A DNA stretch of 39,258 nt from Campylobacterota bacterium (GTDB lineage: Bacteria; Campylobacterota; Campylobacteria; Campylobacterales; Sulfurovaceae), in assembly GCA_015494795.1 (NCBI GenBank), contig WGAM01000004.1, positions 1-39,258 on the forward strand, in the 5' to 3' direction. The notes under the pieces were generated by a model. That model was not told the origin of the DNA. It did not search any database and saw only the letters and a list, made by a program, of their open reading frames with translations. Positions 1 to 7,879 of this stretch are shown piece by piece (position 1 is the stretch's first letter; each line of letters opens with the position of its first letter). Both the position numbers and the translations under genes were made by a program.

Positions 1-305
1 CCTTTTTGTGATGGCATAAGCCCAAATCGTTTAATCTTTTGAGGCTTACAAAGAGCCTTCTTACTACTTGGGTTCAATACATAATCTTTAATAAAAGCAA
101 CTGCATTATCTTTATCTGGATAAGCCATTTTAACATGTCTCATAACACCCATCATAGGTGGGGCAATAAGCTTACTTATATCTTGTGGACGAGTCATAGT
201 ATGACAAATTGAGCATTTACTTTTAACCAATGCCTCACCTGTTGGGGCCGCATTGGCTATGTTTAAAAGAGCTAGGGTTAGAAAAATATTTGTTTTTAGT
301 TTCAT
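1..305 (-). CDS. Monoheme c-type cytochrome (3' end outside window)
   Basis: This ORF is not in the supplied track because it runs off the left edge. Reading from the ATG at 305 on the minus strand gives a short signal peptide (MKLKTNIFLTLALLNIANA), then a CSICH haem-binding motif near residue 35 and a likely Met axial ligand in FGLMPSQKG close to the cut. A Shine-Dalgarno-like AAGGA sits about 10 bases upstream. It is a small periplasmic electron carrier of class I cytochrome c type. It lies downstream of the sox cluster on the same strand, so a role as electron acceptor for sulfur oxidation is plausible but inferred. The C-terminus is unseen. Confidence 0.8.
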   Translation of the reverse strand, partial: MKLKTNIFLTLALLNIANAAPTGEALVKSKCSICHTMTRPQDISKLIAPPMMGVMRHVKMAYPDKDNAVAFIKDYVLNPSSKKALCKPQKIKRFGLMPSQK

Positions 306-391
306 TGGAGTTGTCCTTATTTTTTTAGTTAGTTTACTCTTTTAGTGTTAACTCTGTATGAATTGTACTACTCTTAAATAAAGAAAACAGA

Positions 392-407
392 GGAGTAACC
401 TTACTCC
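392..407 (-). terminator. Hairpin at the end of the RND remnant
   Basis: GGAGTAA and TTACTCC form a 7-base inverted repeat that includes the stop codon of the 401-646 ORF. On the minus strand it is followed by TCTGTTTTCTTT. It is a plausible weak rho-independent terminator closing the sox-side transcript before the cytochrome c gene. Confidence 0.45.
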
Positions 408-646
408 CCAACCACCAATTTTTCACCCACCAACCAAACAAACCCAACAGGAATAAAAATCAGCGTCATCAAAGTCCCAATAACAAGCCCACCAATCGCC
501 ACAGCTCCAAGAGGGGCGAGTCTCTCTAGTCCAATAGCTGAACCTTCGGCAACAGGTAGCATACCAACCGAGACAGCAAACGCCGTCATAAGTACAGGTC
601 GAGTTCTGATTTTAATTGACTCTAGCATTGCATCTCTTTTACTCAT
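401..646 (-). pseudogene. C-terminal remnant of an RND efflux transporter
   Basis: The 81-residue product matches only the last transmembrane part of AcrB/CusA-type RND pumps. It has the conserved stretch ESIKIRTRPVLMTAF, a central hydrophobic helix and a last helix (GTLMTLIFIPVGFVWL). Full RND proteins exceed 1000 residues, so over 90% is missing. The ATG overlaps the end of the upstream DUF302 gene (bases 639-646) and that gene's end supplies an AAAGG ribosome site, so the fragment may still be translated. An in-frame TAA lies two codons upstream, so it is not an extension of a longer ORF. Most likely it is a deletion remnant. A functional two-helix small membrane protein cannot be excluded. 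Confidence 0.8.
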
Positions 647-1559
647 CCTTTAAAATTTTTGTCATACGAGTTTGGGCATCTTTTAAAACTTTTATATCTT
701 TTTTATCGCTAAGTGCCATTGAGCTTATCCAGTTATATACAGATGGGAAACCGATATTCATTATATTCTCACCCTTTTTCTTCTCTAAATATAGAGAACA
801 TGGAGCAAATGAACCAGCTTCAGGGTGATTTTTAGCAATAGTATATATTACAGGTAGTTTACATATTGAATAGACCTCATAGAAGTCATAAGTAGTATCA
901 TTTGCATCATCAAAATCATCACCTAAATTATTATGACCTGCAATAATAAAGCCATTGGTTGCTAAATCACCCTCAAATGCCATTTTAAAATCTTCTAACT
1001 CATCTTCCCACTCATCTTTATCCATCTCCATAGAGAATTTTGTGACAAGTTTACCTTCGGGTCTCTTTAGAGTATATGGTAGTTTATCAAATTTTCCTTT
1101 TGGCATTGCTTCTTTTAGACTCTTTATTATTAGTTTCTTTAAATTTACTAAAGTTTTATCATTAGATTTAATATTCATAATCTTTCCCATAGCTTTAGCT
1201 GATAACATTGAGACAGATATATTTTTAGAACCCTTTTTACTATATATACTCATACTCATAGGTGTAAAAAGTCCTACATTTGGATATTTTTTAGCTAACT
1301 TCAATACAATATCTTTTTTATAGAATGTAAATAGATTATATACCTGAAAATCAGACTCTTTAAACTGTTTAATAAATGGTCCATTCATATCTCTATTTGC
1401 AGATATAAAAAATCCAGCTTTTTTAAATGCCTCTTCTATAGTTTTTGGTGTAATCTTTCCATCTCTATTTTCTGATGTAAATACCTCTATATCTGTTGTT
1501 GCTATACTAACTGAAGCTAGTAAAGCTACTAATAGCAGACTCTGAATTAATTTTTTCAT
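639..1559 (-). CDS. Periplasmic double DUF302-domain protein
   Basis: The 306-residue protein has a Sec signal peptide (MKKLIQSLLLVALLASVSIA) and two similar halves. The first (about 45-150) contains FQVYNLFTFYKKDIVLKLAKKYP. The second (about 190-300) contains YDFYEVYSICKLPVIYTIAKNHP. Both repeat the pattern of the DUF302 family, a small alpha/beta fold often found near sulfur-oxidation genes. The biochemical function of DUF302 is not established. AAAGGAT precedes the ATG. It follows the DsrE-like gene by 19 bases on the same strand, so it is probably co-transcribed. A ligand- or cofactor-binding role in periplasmic sulfur metabolism is inference only. Confidence 0.7.
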   Translation of the reverse strand: MKKLIQSLLLVALLASVSIATTDIEVFTSENRDGKITPKTIEEAFKKAGFFISANRDMNGPFIKQFKESDFQVYNLFTFYKKDIVLKLAKKYPNVGLFTPMSMSIYSKKGSKNISVSMLSAKAMGKIMNIKSNDKTLVNLKKLIIKSLKEAMPKGKFDKLPYTLKRPEGKLVTKFSMEMDKDEWEDELEDFKMAFEGDLATNGFIIAGHNNLGDDFDDANDTTYDFYEVYSICKLPVIYTIAKNHPEAGSFAPCSLYLEKKKGENIMNIGFPSVYNWISSMALSDKKDIKVLKDAQTRMTKILKDE

Positions 1560-1578
1560 ATTTATCCTTTAAATTTTT

Positions 1579-2016
1579 TTATGGACGGATATATATATAT
1601 CCTCTAAGTTGTCTCTCTATAAGTTCAACAATTCCTGCTGTAACCACCTCTACACCATCAATTAAATCATCTTTTTTAATCTTAAGAGTTTTCATTGTAT
1701 TTCCACACGCTATAAACTCAACATCATAAGTCATAAGTGATTTAACCCGTTTTTTTATAAGAAGATTTCCTCTCTTTAATAGTGCTTTAATCCCTTGTGA
1801 ATATACAACAATAACAACCTCTGTATTATCGACACCATAGAATTTAATTACATTATTAGCTGAACCCAATATGTGATTTATCTCTCTTCTATCCCATCTT
1901 GTAATAGGAAATACAAATTTTCTTGGGTGTTCAAGAGATGGTTTTGGACTAGCAAACTCTGTCTCACTACTTAGAGTAGTAATAAATAGAGTCAAGATTA
2001 TTAAAAAAAATCTCAT
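1579..2016 (-). CDS. Periplasmic DsrE/DsrF-like protein
   Basis: The 145-residue product has a short signal peptide (MRFFLIILTLFITTLSS). The body has the DsrE/DsrF-like (COG1416) pattern: INHILGSANNVIKFYG, then VEVVIVVYSQGIKALLK-like strand and helix, then FIACGNTMKTLKI with a single Cys, and a closing EVVTAGIVELIERQLRGYIYI. Family members include sulfur carriers that hold sulfur on a conserved cysteine, and here C104 is the candidate. The ATG overlaps the stop of the thioredoxin-like gene by four bases, indicating translational coupling. The sox context suggests handling of sulfane sulfur in the periplasm, which is inferred. Confidence 0.75.
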   Translation of the reverse strand: MRFFLIILTLFITTLSSETEFASPKPSLEHPRKFVFPITRWDRREINHILGSANNVIKFYGVDNTEVVIVVYSQGIKALLKRGNLLIKKRVKSLMTYDVEFIACGNTMKTLKIKKDDLIDGVEVVTAGIVELIERQLRGYIYIRP

Positions 2017-2411
2017 TTTTTAAGCTCCCTTTTTAGTTTAGATTTTCTTTTAACATATTCTAAAAGTGATATAAAATCATCTCTTTTCCACGCACCGGGA
2101 ATTAGAGAAAACATCACTCCACTCTCTTTAACAAATGCAAAAGTTGGAGTCATATCTTTTTTTAATCCCAATGGCAACTCATCTCTATTGACATCTAATT
2201 TAAGTAATATAAAATCTCTATCTAATATTTTAGATACATTTTTATCTATAAGTACCTCATCTTCCATCTTTTTACAGAATTTACAATTCTCTTTTTCTAA
2301 CATTATCATTATAATCTTATGCTCTTTTTTTGCCTCTATTAGAGCATCTTCATAATTACTACTATAAAGAGCATATATAAATAATATAGTTAATATTAAT
2401 ATTTTTTTCAT
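2013..2411 (-). CDS. Periplasmic thioredoxin-like protein (SoxW-type role)
   Basis: The 132-residue protein has an N-terminal signal or anchor (MKKILILTILFIYALYSS) followed by a thioredoxin fold of the Thioredoxin_7/DUF255 type. The redox motif is CKFC (C43, C46), with a cis-proline loop MTPTFAFV about 50 residues later. Thioredoxins in sox clusters (SoxW) keep SoxY or other Sox proteins reduced, and this protein could do that, though it is not a close SoxW by length. It shares a four-base overlap with the DsrE-like gene and is separated from the porin by a strong hairpin, so this trio may have its own promoter. Confidence 0.75.
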   Translation of the reverse strand: MKKILILTILFIYALYSSNYEDALIEAKKEHKIIMIMLEKENCKFCKKMEDEVLIDKNVSKILDRDFILLKLDVNRDELPLGLKKDMTPTFAFVKESGVMFSLIPGAWKRDDFISLLEYVKRKSKLKRELKK

Positions 2412-2493
2412 CTTACCATTCCTTATTAAACTCTAGTCATAATTTATATTAATAATATTATATCAATAGAGTTTAATTTAACAAATAATTTTA

Positions 2494-2520
2494 TTGTAGA
2501 TAAGATTAACTTATCTACAA
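2494..2520 (-). terminator. Terminator-like hairpin after the porin gene
   Basis: TTGTAGATAAG and CTTATCTACAA are a perfect 11-base inverted repeat with a 5-base loop, seven bases past the porin stop. The downstream tract on the minus strand (TAAAATTATTT) is only moderately T-rich. It probably ends the sox/porin transcript. Confidence 0.65.
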
Positions 2521-2526
2521 AATTAA

Positions 2527-3687
2527 TTAGAATTTAAATTGGTATTGAGCTAATACGGCATCATCTTTATACCCTTTTAACCCATTCCACTCTTTTTTAT
2601 CTCCAGAAGCAACTACATAGTTTACTTGAATTCTATGTTGATTTCTTTTTCGTTTACTACTTCTATCCATTTTATTATTGGCTGGTTCTAAATAGTAGTT
2701 AAATCCAATATATGTATTTCCTAAATCTGTATCTGTACCACCTTTTGAGGCACTACCCTGTATATGTTTAGTAGCAAGTTCAAGTGTGTCTGTAACATAA
2801 TAAGTTCCTGTTACACTCACAGCAGACTCGTCCCAACCATCAACACCTTTAATATTTTTACTATCAAAATATTCAGCCTTAACATTTCCTCTTCCTAGAT
2901 GTGAGTCTATACCAACATTAAAAACTTCATAATCTTCTGTATCATTAAGAACTTTATCAGTTACACCTGCAATCCCCCCAGCATTATCAGATACACCATA
3001 AGATGCCTCTCCATGAAATTTTTCTGTCCAGTCAAACATTAATCTAACAGCATAAGAGTTAGCATCTCCAGCATGTGCATTTGTTACAGCTCCACTTCTA
3101 CCTGCTTGATTTCCTAACATAATATCATATCCAAAACCTTTATATGGTCTCTCATGTCCCATCTCAAGACCACTAACTTTAGCTCCATTTCCAAAACCAA
3201 TATCACGACCAGAAATCATAAGTCCCATATTTCTCTCAAATGCTAAAGCCTTATCAAAACCTCTCTCAACAACATCTAAGTTCCAACCCGGCATCGTAAA
3301 ACCCATACCAATAGGCATCTTTAATATACCAAGTTTAACAGCTAAAGCATTGTTTACTTTATAACTCGCAAAGGCATCTTTAATCATATCAGGAACTCCA
3401 ACACCTGATTTATCATTATGAGGTCTATTAAAATCTGTAAATACTTTACCTTTTACTCTCCCTGCACTATATTTCCACCCTAAACGAATTCTTTGAGCCC
3501 CAAATTTAACATCAGCATTTTGATTATCTTTAATAACTCCATCACCACCTCTAGCTTCAAGTTGAGCAAATCCAAACATCTGTAGTTTTGTCTTATTCTC
3601 CCCCGCTTTACCTTTCATATCAAATGCCATAAGTCCACTACTTAATGCCACTACTGTAACTAATGATAATACTGCTCTTTTTTTCAT
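2527..3687 (-). CDS. Outer membrane porin-like beta-barrel protein
   Basis: The 386-residue protein has a signal peptide ending near SSGLMAFD, then alternating amphipathic strands rich in Gly and aromatic residues, and ends in phenylalanine (VLAQYQFKF), the usual outer membrane insertion signal. The pattern (KLQMFGFAQLEARGG at the start of the barrel, then KAFVKLGIL-like segments) fits the general/phosphate-selective (OprP-like) porin superfamily. Its place straight after soxB suggests uptake of thiosulfate or another sulfur anion, but substrate cannot be read from sequence. A TATAAT -10 box lies about 30 bases upstream, so it may also be transcribed on its own. Confidence 0.75.
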   Translation of the reverse strand: MKKRAVLSLVTVVALSSGLMAFDMKGKAGENKTKLQMFGFAQLEARGGDGVIKDNQNADVKFGAQRIRLGWKYSAGRVKGKVFTDFNRPHNDKSGVGVPDMIKDAFASYKVNNALAVKLGILKMPIGMGFTMPGWNLDVVERGFDKALAFERNMGLMISGRDIGFGNGAKVSGLEMGHERPYKGFGYDIMLGNQAGRSGAVTNAHAGDANSYAVRLMFDWTEKFHGEASYGVSDNAGGIAGVTDKVLNDTEDYEVFNVGIDSHLGRGNVKAEYFDSKNIKGVDGWDESAVSVTGTYYVTDTLELATKHIQGSASKGGTDTDLGNTYIGFNYYLEPANNKMDRSSKRKRNQHRIQVNYVVASGDKKEWNGLKGYKDDAVLAQYQFKF

Positions 3688-3717
3688 AAAATCTCCTTTG
3701 ATATATTTACTATTTTT

Positions 3718-3723
3718 ATTATA
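3718..3723 (-). promoter_or_regulatory. -10 box candidate for the porin gene
   Basis: TATAAT on the minus strand, about 30 bases upstream of the porin ATG and embedded in AT-rich sequence, with AAGGAG just before the start codon. It would allow porin expression independent of soxXYZAB. Confidence 0.4.
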
Positions 3724-3761
3724 TTTTCTTATAAGCTTGATGAAATCTAAAGATAATCAAT

Positions 3762-5534
3762 CTAACATTTAGCACCTTTTTGAGGACAACCACAATTAAA
3801 GTCTAAAATTTTTACATTTGATTTTAGTGGAATATCAATAACCTTTTTCTTACGAATATAGTCACTAACAACATCATAAACAGCTCTAATTTTCTTTTTC
3901 TCTAAAGATGTACCAGCATTCTGTAGATTTCCACCCCATGAAGATACTTTATATGTTCTCTTTAGGTCTATTGGTTTTCCACCAATCTTAAAATCACTTA
4001 TTCTCTTACCAGCTTTTGCATCAATTTTAATACTATAACTAGCTCCAGTCAAACGACTCATATCTCCACCTTGCTGATATAGTGGATTTGAGTTAAAGAC
4101 ATTATCTGCGATATCCTCCATCAAGCTATATATTTTATCTCCTTTAAGCTTAAATGTATAAACCTCTGGATAGGTAATAGCTGTCATCTCATAAACATTA
4201 TCTTTTGTGATTTTATCATTTGGTAGTAGAGTTGTCCCCCATCTATAACCCGGTGTAAATACAATATCACTCCCCATCTCCTCTTTAATTGCCTCTCCAA
4301 TTAGTGCATCAAATGTTGAGTAGAATGTATCTCTCTTATATAGAAGATTTTTAGTTATCCCTAAAACCTCATTTAACTCTTTATTATAAGGTTTATACCA
4401 CTTTTCAATTAATTTATCCCCCTCCTTATCAGCAGGAATAAGATTAGATGCTACAGGCATAAGCTTAAAGTTATAATCTTTCACTTTACCTTTTTGAATA
4501 TCTATATCTAGTCTTCCTACATACTTACCATGACTTCCAGCAATTAAGATTACTGTATTGTTAATAATAATAGGCTCTGGACTTGGGTCATGTGTATGTC
4601 CACTTAATATAAAATCAACCCCCTTAACTTTTTTTGCTAACTCTTGGTCAACACTAAAGCCATCATGGCTAAGTACAACTACACAGTCAACTTTTTTCTT
4701 ACCTCTTAACTCATTTACATACTCTTGTAAACTCTCATGACGCAATCCAAAACTCCACCCCTCTGTAAACCGTTTTGGATTTGCTGTTGATGTGAATGGG
4801 AAAGATTGTCCAATAATTCCAATTTTTGCTCCACCTACCTCTTTTATTGTATATGGAGGAAAAACTACCTCTTCAAAATTATCGGAGAATGGGTCATTAT
4901 CTAACACATTTTGAGAGATAAATTCACCTTTGAACTTCTTAATAAGCTCCATAACTCTCTCTTTACCATAAGTAAACTCCCAATGTCCAACCATAACATC
5001 AACACCTAAATAGTTTTGAGCATCGACAATAGCTTCACCTTTACTCTTAAGTGCCACTGCTGTACCTTGCCATGTATCACCACTATCTAAAAGTAGTACA
5101 TTCTTCTCTCCTCGCTCTTTTCTAACATAATCAATTAGTGGTTTTATATGAGAAATCCCCCCCATTTTACCAAATTTTTTAGCAAGTTCAGAGAAATCAT
5201 TATATGTATCAAAATACTGCTCTAGTGTACCCGATTTTACATTATAAAACTTCTGAAATGAGTCGCCACATATAAATCCAGGAGTTCCAACTAAATTCTT
5301 TGCAGATATTAGAGTTGATGGCTCTCTCCAATATAGAGGTTTAATATGAGCATGAAGGTCACAGATATGAAGTAGAGAGACTTTTCCTTTTGCCTCAAAA
5401 TCTACTATATTTGAAAAAGATAGTTTTTTAATCTTCTCTTTTCCTGCCTCTCCTGCAAATAGATTAGCACCTGTTGCACTTAAAAGTCCTAAAGCTCCTG
5501 CAATTTGTAAAAAATCTCTTCTACTAATATCCAT
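3762..5534 (-). CDS. soxB: SoxB, thiosulfohydrolase of the Sox complex
   Basis: SoxB hydrolyses the terminal sulfone of SoxY-bound cysteine S-thiosulfonate and releases sulfate. The 590-residue protein begins with a twin-arginine signal (SRRDFLQIAGAL), as usual for this periplasmic dimanganese enzyme. The 5'-nucleotidase-like metal site is visible: D59-x-H61, SGD (D153), GHWE (H184, the SoxB version of GNHE), LSHDG (H290) and SGHTHD (H313, H315). The C-terminal 5'-nucleotidase domain covers about 390-575. The tail ends in a cysteine-bearing CGCPQKGAKC, which is worth noting. AGGGGA precedes the ATG. It follows soxA by nine bases. Confidence 0.96.
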   Translation of the reverse strand: MDISRRDFLQIAGALGLLSATGANLFAGEAGKEKIKKLSFSNIVDFEAKGKVSLLHICDLHAHIKPLYWREPSTLISAKNLVGTPGFICGDSFQKFYNVKSGTLEQYFDTYNDFSELAKKFGKMGGISHIKPLIDYVRKERGEKNVLLLDSGDTWQGTAVALKSKGEAIVDAQNYLGVDVMVGHWEFTYGKERVMELIKKFKGEFISQNVLDNDPFSDNFEEVVFPPYTIKEVGGAKIGIIGQSFPFTSTANPKRFTEGWSFGLRHESLQEYVNELRGKKKVDCVVVLSHDGFSVDQELAKKVKGVDFILSGHTHDPSPEPIIINNTVILIAGSHGKYVGRLDIDIQKGKVKDYNFKLMPVASNLIPADKEGDKLIEKWYKPYNKELNEVLGITKNLLYKRDTFYSTFDALIGEAIKEEMGSDIVFTPGYRWGTTLLPNDKITKDNVYEMTAITYPEVYTFKLKGDKIYSLMEDIADNVFNSNPLYQQGGDMSRLTGASYSIKIDAKAGKRISDFKIGGKPIDLKRTYKVSSWGGNLQNAGTSLEKKKIRAVYDVVSDYIRKKKVIDIPLKSNVKILDFNCGCPQKGAKC

Positions 5535-5543
5535 ATTTTCCCC

Positions 5544-6305
5544 TTATCTCTTTAGCCCTGGAATGGCTATCTTTTTCTTCTCTTTTTTTGCTAAATTTGT
5601 AACATAAACCTCAAGCCCTACCATCTCTTTTGAACCAATTGGAAGAACTTTTAGTAGTGCATTCTTCATACAGCCTTGAAATCTTCTCTGAAGTGTTCTA
5701 AGAGATGATTTTGTCATTCTATATGCTGGCCAAGTTGCACCAGAGCCAACTTTTCCTAAATCTGGTAGTGGTTGAGTTCTTAAAACCTGCCCCACAATAT
5801 CGCTACTATGACAACTATTACAAGATAGACCTCTACCTCCTCTTGGTGTCATAAATACCTTTTTACCTAAATTATAAGATGCTTTAATATGCTTATCAGC
5901 ATTAATATCAATATTTACAACCTCATCATTTGCTAAAGATTTTACATAAGCTAACATAGCAAACATCTTTCCACTCTTTAGCTTATATTTTTTCTTTTTC
6001 TGCTCAACCTGCATAGCTTGTAGTACTTGGTCTAATCCAACTACATTTTTTAATTTTTTAACATATCTTGGAAATCCAGCTATATATTTTGGTAAATCCT
6101 TCTCTTTAACTCCTAAAAATTTAGCTAAAGCCTTCTCATCTCCTAATTCTTCAAATAGCTCTCCCCCCTCTTCAACAAATATATCAGCAGGGTTATTCTC
6201 TAACATCTCCTTATACATAGCTCTATCTGCATCACTCATAGCAAACTGCTCTCCAGCAGTTGCCATAGTTGCCAAAAGGGCAAATGAAAATAGTACTCTC
6301 TTCAT
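5544..6305 (-). CDS. soxA: SoxA, L-cysteine S-thiosulfotransferase haem subunit
   Basis: SoxA with SoxX couples thiosulfate to the SoxY cysteine. The 253-residue protein has a Sec signal (MKRVLFSFALLATMATAG), one CNSCH haem motif (C162-C165-H166) and the active-site ligand cysteine C212 in RRFQGCM. There is only one haem motif, so this is the single-haem type with the N-terminal haem lost, as in many SoxA proteins. The C-terminal part TWPAYRMTKSSLRTLQRRFQ is typical. It sits three bases after soxZ and nine bases before soxB. Confidence 0.95.
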   Translation of the reverse strand: MKRVLFSFALLATMATAGEQFAMSDADRAMYKEMLENNPADIFVEEGGELFEELGDEKALAKFLGVKEKDLPKYIAGFPRYVKKLKNVVGLDQVLQAMQVEQKKKKYKLKSGKMFAMLAYVKSLANDEVVNIDINADKHIKASYNLGKKVFMTPRGGRGLSCNSCHSSDIVGQVLRTQPLPDLGKVGSGATWPAYRMTKSSLRTLQRRFQGCMKNALLKVLPIGSKEMVGLEVYVTNLAKKEKKKIAIPGLKR

Positions 6306-6308
6306 ATA

Positions 6309-6647
6309 TTATCCTTTTGGTTTAACTTTTTTACTTTTAGAGTTCTTCTCACCCATATTATCAGTGTAATCTACTGTTATCTTACCTTTCCCTGTAACTT
6401 TATAGTTTATAGAAAAATATGGATTTGTAGATACTGACTCCCAAACAGTCATCTTTGTAAATGGTTTACCATCAAATGAGAATGTAATACTATCAATATA
6501 GTGAGCAGGTATAATCTTTCCTGTCTTTTTATCTTTTTTCATACCTGTATCCATTGGGTGGATAACTATAAAGTCAACTTTTACAATATCTCCAACTTTA
6601 TACTTTTTAGGTTTAATTTTTATCATTGATTTTCTTTTTTCTGCCAT
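6309..6647 (-). CDS. soxZ: SoxZ, sulfur-carrier partner subunit
   Basis: SoxZ forms the SoxYZ heterodimer that presents the SoxY C-terminal cysteine to SoxAX and SoxB. The 112-residue immunoglobulin-like protein has no signal peptide, as expected because it is exported with SoxY. The start MAEKRKSMIKIKPKKYKVGDIVKVDFIVIHPMDTG is typical, with the characteristic HPMDTG. A GAGGAA ribosome site precedes the ATG. It lies 53 bases after soxY and three before soxA. Confidence 0.94.
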   Translation of the reverse strand: MAEKRKSMIKIKPKKYKVGDIVKVDFIVIHPMDTGMKKDKKTGKIIPAHYIDSITFSFDGKPFTKMTVWESVSTNPYFSINYKVTGKGKITVDYTDNMGEKNSKSKKVKPKG

Positions 6648-6700
6648 TTTTATATTCCTCTCTTATTTTTTTATTTTATCTTTTTAAACTCTACTAAATA

Positions 6701-7171
6701 TCAACCACATCCACCAATAGTTACTTTTACACTACTACTAGCTTTTATAAAAGTCCCATCACTAAGTGCAACAACTGCCACTACATCTTGAGTTTTACTA
6801 AGTTTAATTCTTGTAGAGAAATAACCCCTTCCATTAGCAGGAGTAAGCATTACATCGGCACATCTCGCATTTCCATTAGCTGTATTTAATATATGAATTG
6901 CTTTTACATAATTATTCTCTTCCATTGGGTGGTCAACTTCAACTTTAATAGGAACAACAGCACCATTTTCAGCTATCTCTGGAGCTGTAAATTTAATCTT
7001 TTTACTCTCTTTAACCTCTTTACCACCTGTTATAGCTTTTAGGGCATCTTCAAAGCTCATATCATTTACACCCTTTTTCTTCGCTTTATCTTCTTTTGCC
7101 AAAACAGTTGTTGGTGTAATTGCTACAGCCGATACTGCAAACATACCTTGTATAAATTCTCTTCTTCTCAT
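6701..7171 (-). CDS. soxY: SoxY, sulfur-carrier subunit with C-terminal swinging-arm cysteine
   Basis: SoxY carries covalent sulfur intermediates on a cysteine at the very C-terminus. The 156-residue protein has a Tat-type start (MRRREFIQGMFAVSA) and ends in KVTIGGCG. The textbook ending is GGCGG; here the last glycine is absent, but the carrier cysteine is in place. The core (EVDHPMEENNYVKAIHI) is typical for the family. It lies between soxX (18 bases) and soxZ, consistent with one operon. Confidence 0.95.
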   Translation of the reverse strand: MRRREFIQGMFAVSAVAITPTTVLAKEDKAKKKGVNDMSFEDALKAITGGKEVKESKKIKFTAPEIAENGAVVPIKVEVDHPMEENNYVKAIHILNTANGNARCADVMLTPANGRGYFSTRIKLSKTQDVVAVVALSDGTFIKASSSVKVTIGGCG

Positions 7172-7189
7172 AAATAGTTCTCCTTTAGA

Positions 7190-7756
7190 TTATTTTTTTT
7201 TGCTCTTATCTGATATGACATATGCTGTTAAGTCACAAATCTCTGATTTATTAAATAGTTTTGTAGTTAGATTAATAGTCATGTGTGTTTTAGGGTTATC
7301 AATTCTTGCATCAGCAATCTTCTGATATACAAACTTGGCATCTCTAGCTTTTGTATCTATAAATAGTTTTTTATAATTTGTTAAATCTGGCCCAATGTTT
7401 CCTGCACCTTTAGCTCCCTCTATATTGTGACAAGCAACACAGTTCCCAAACTGTTTAGGCTTTTTTTTACCATTTTTAGTAATAAACTTAACAAGCCCCT
7501 TAGGTGGTTTAGCTTTTGCTTTTTTACCATTTAGATTATGGAAAATATATTTACCTCTAGCAATAGCCTCTAAATCATCAAGATTACAACTTTTGGGCAT
7601 TTTAAATTTTGTAGGTTTAGCTAGTTTATCTTGCTTTAGTATCTTAGTAGCATCAGGCATATCATAGGCTTTACTTAAATCTGTAGCATATAGTGTTACA
7701 GAAGTAGTTAGAGCAACTGCTAAGAATTGAGTAAATCGTCTAATACTCATCTTCAT
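7190..7756 (-). CDS. soxX: SoxX, monohaem cytochrome c of SoxAX
   Basis: SoxX is the electron-transfer subunit of SoxAX. The 188-residue protein has a signal peptide (RRFTQFLAVALTTSVTLYA) and one CVACH haem motif (C106, C109, H110) followed by the class I element GAGNIGPDL. M159 in NPKTHMTIN is the likely axial ligand. It is the first gene of soxXYZAB, preceded by an AAGGAG ribosome site and a TATAAT box. The Lys-rich segments (70-100) resemble those of other Campylobacterota Sox proteins. Confidence 0.93.
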   Translation of the reverse strand: MKMSIRRFTQFLAVALTTSVTLYATDLSKAYDMPDATKILKQDKLAKPTKFKMPKSCNLDDLEAIARGKYIFHNLNGKKAKAKPPKGLVKFITKNGKKKPKQFGNCVACHNIEGAKGAGNIGPDLTNYKKLFIDTKARDAKFVYQKIADARIDNPKTHMTINLTTKLFNKSEICDLTAYVISDKSKKK

Positions 7757-7784
7757 TCAAACTCCTTTTTTATATTTCAAGATA

Positions 7785-7790
7785 ATTATA
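7785..7790 (-). promoter_or_regulatory. -10 box candidate for the sox operon
   Basis: TATAAT on the minus strand, about 29 bases upstream of the soxX ATG, flanked by AT-rich DNA and followed by AAAGGAGT near the start codon. No clear -35 box is seen, which is usual for sigma-70 promoters of Campylobacterota. Confidence 0.5.
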
Positions 7791-7857
7791 ACAAAGAAAT
7801 ATAAAAAAATCCTAAAAAACTATATTTATATATAAGTCTATATTATTTTTTTTTAAA

Positions 7858-7879
7858 AGAGTAACTAATCTGTTACTCT
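7858..7879 (-). terminator. Terminator of the polysaccharide export gene
   Basis: AGAGTAAC and GTTACTCT form a perfect 8-base stem with a 6-base loop that starts in the stop codon of the wza-like gene. On the minus strand it is followed by TTTT. This is a convincing rho-independent terminator that insulates the downstream sox operon. Confidence 0.75.

Noticed and set aside
955-1323. Plus-strand 122-aa ORF
   Set aside because: It is the antisense shadow of the DUF302 gene, which has a signal peptide and recognisable domains.
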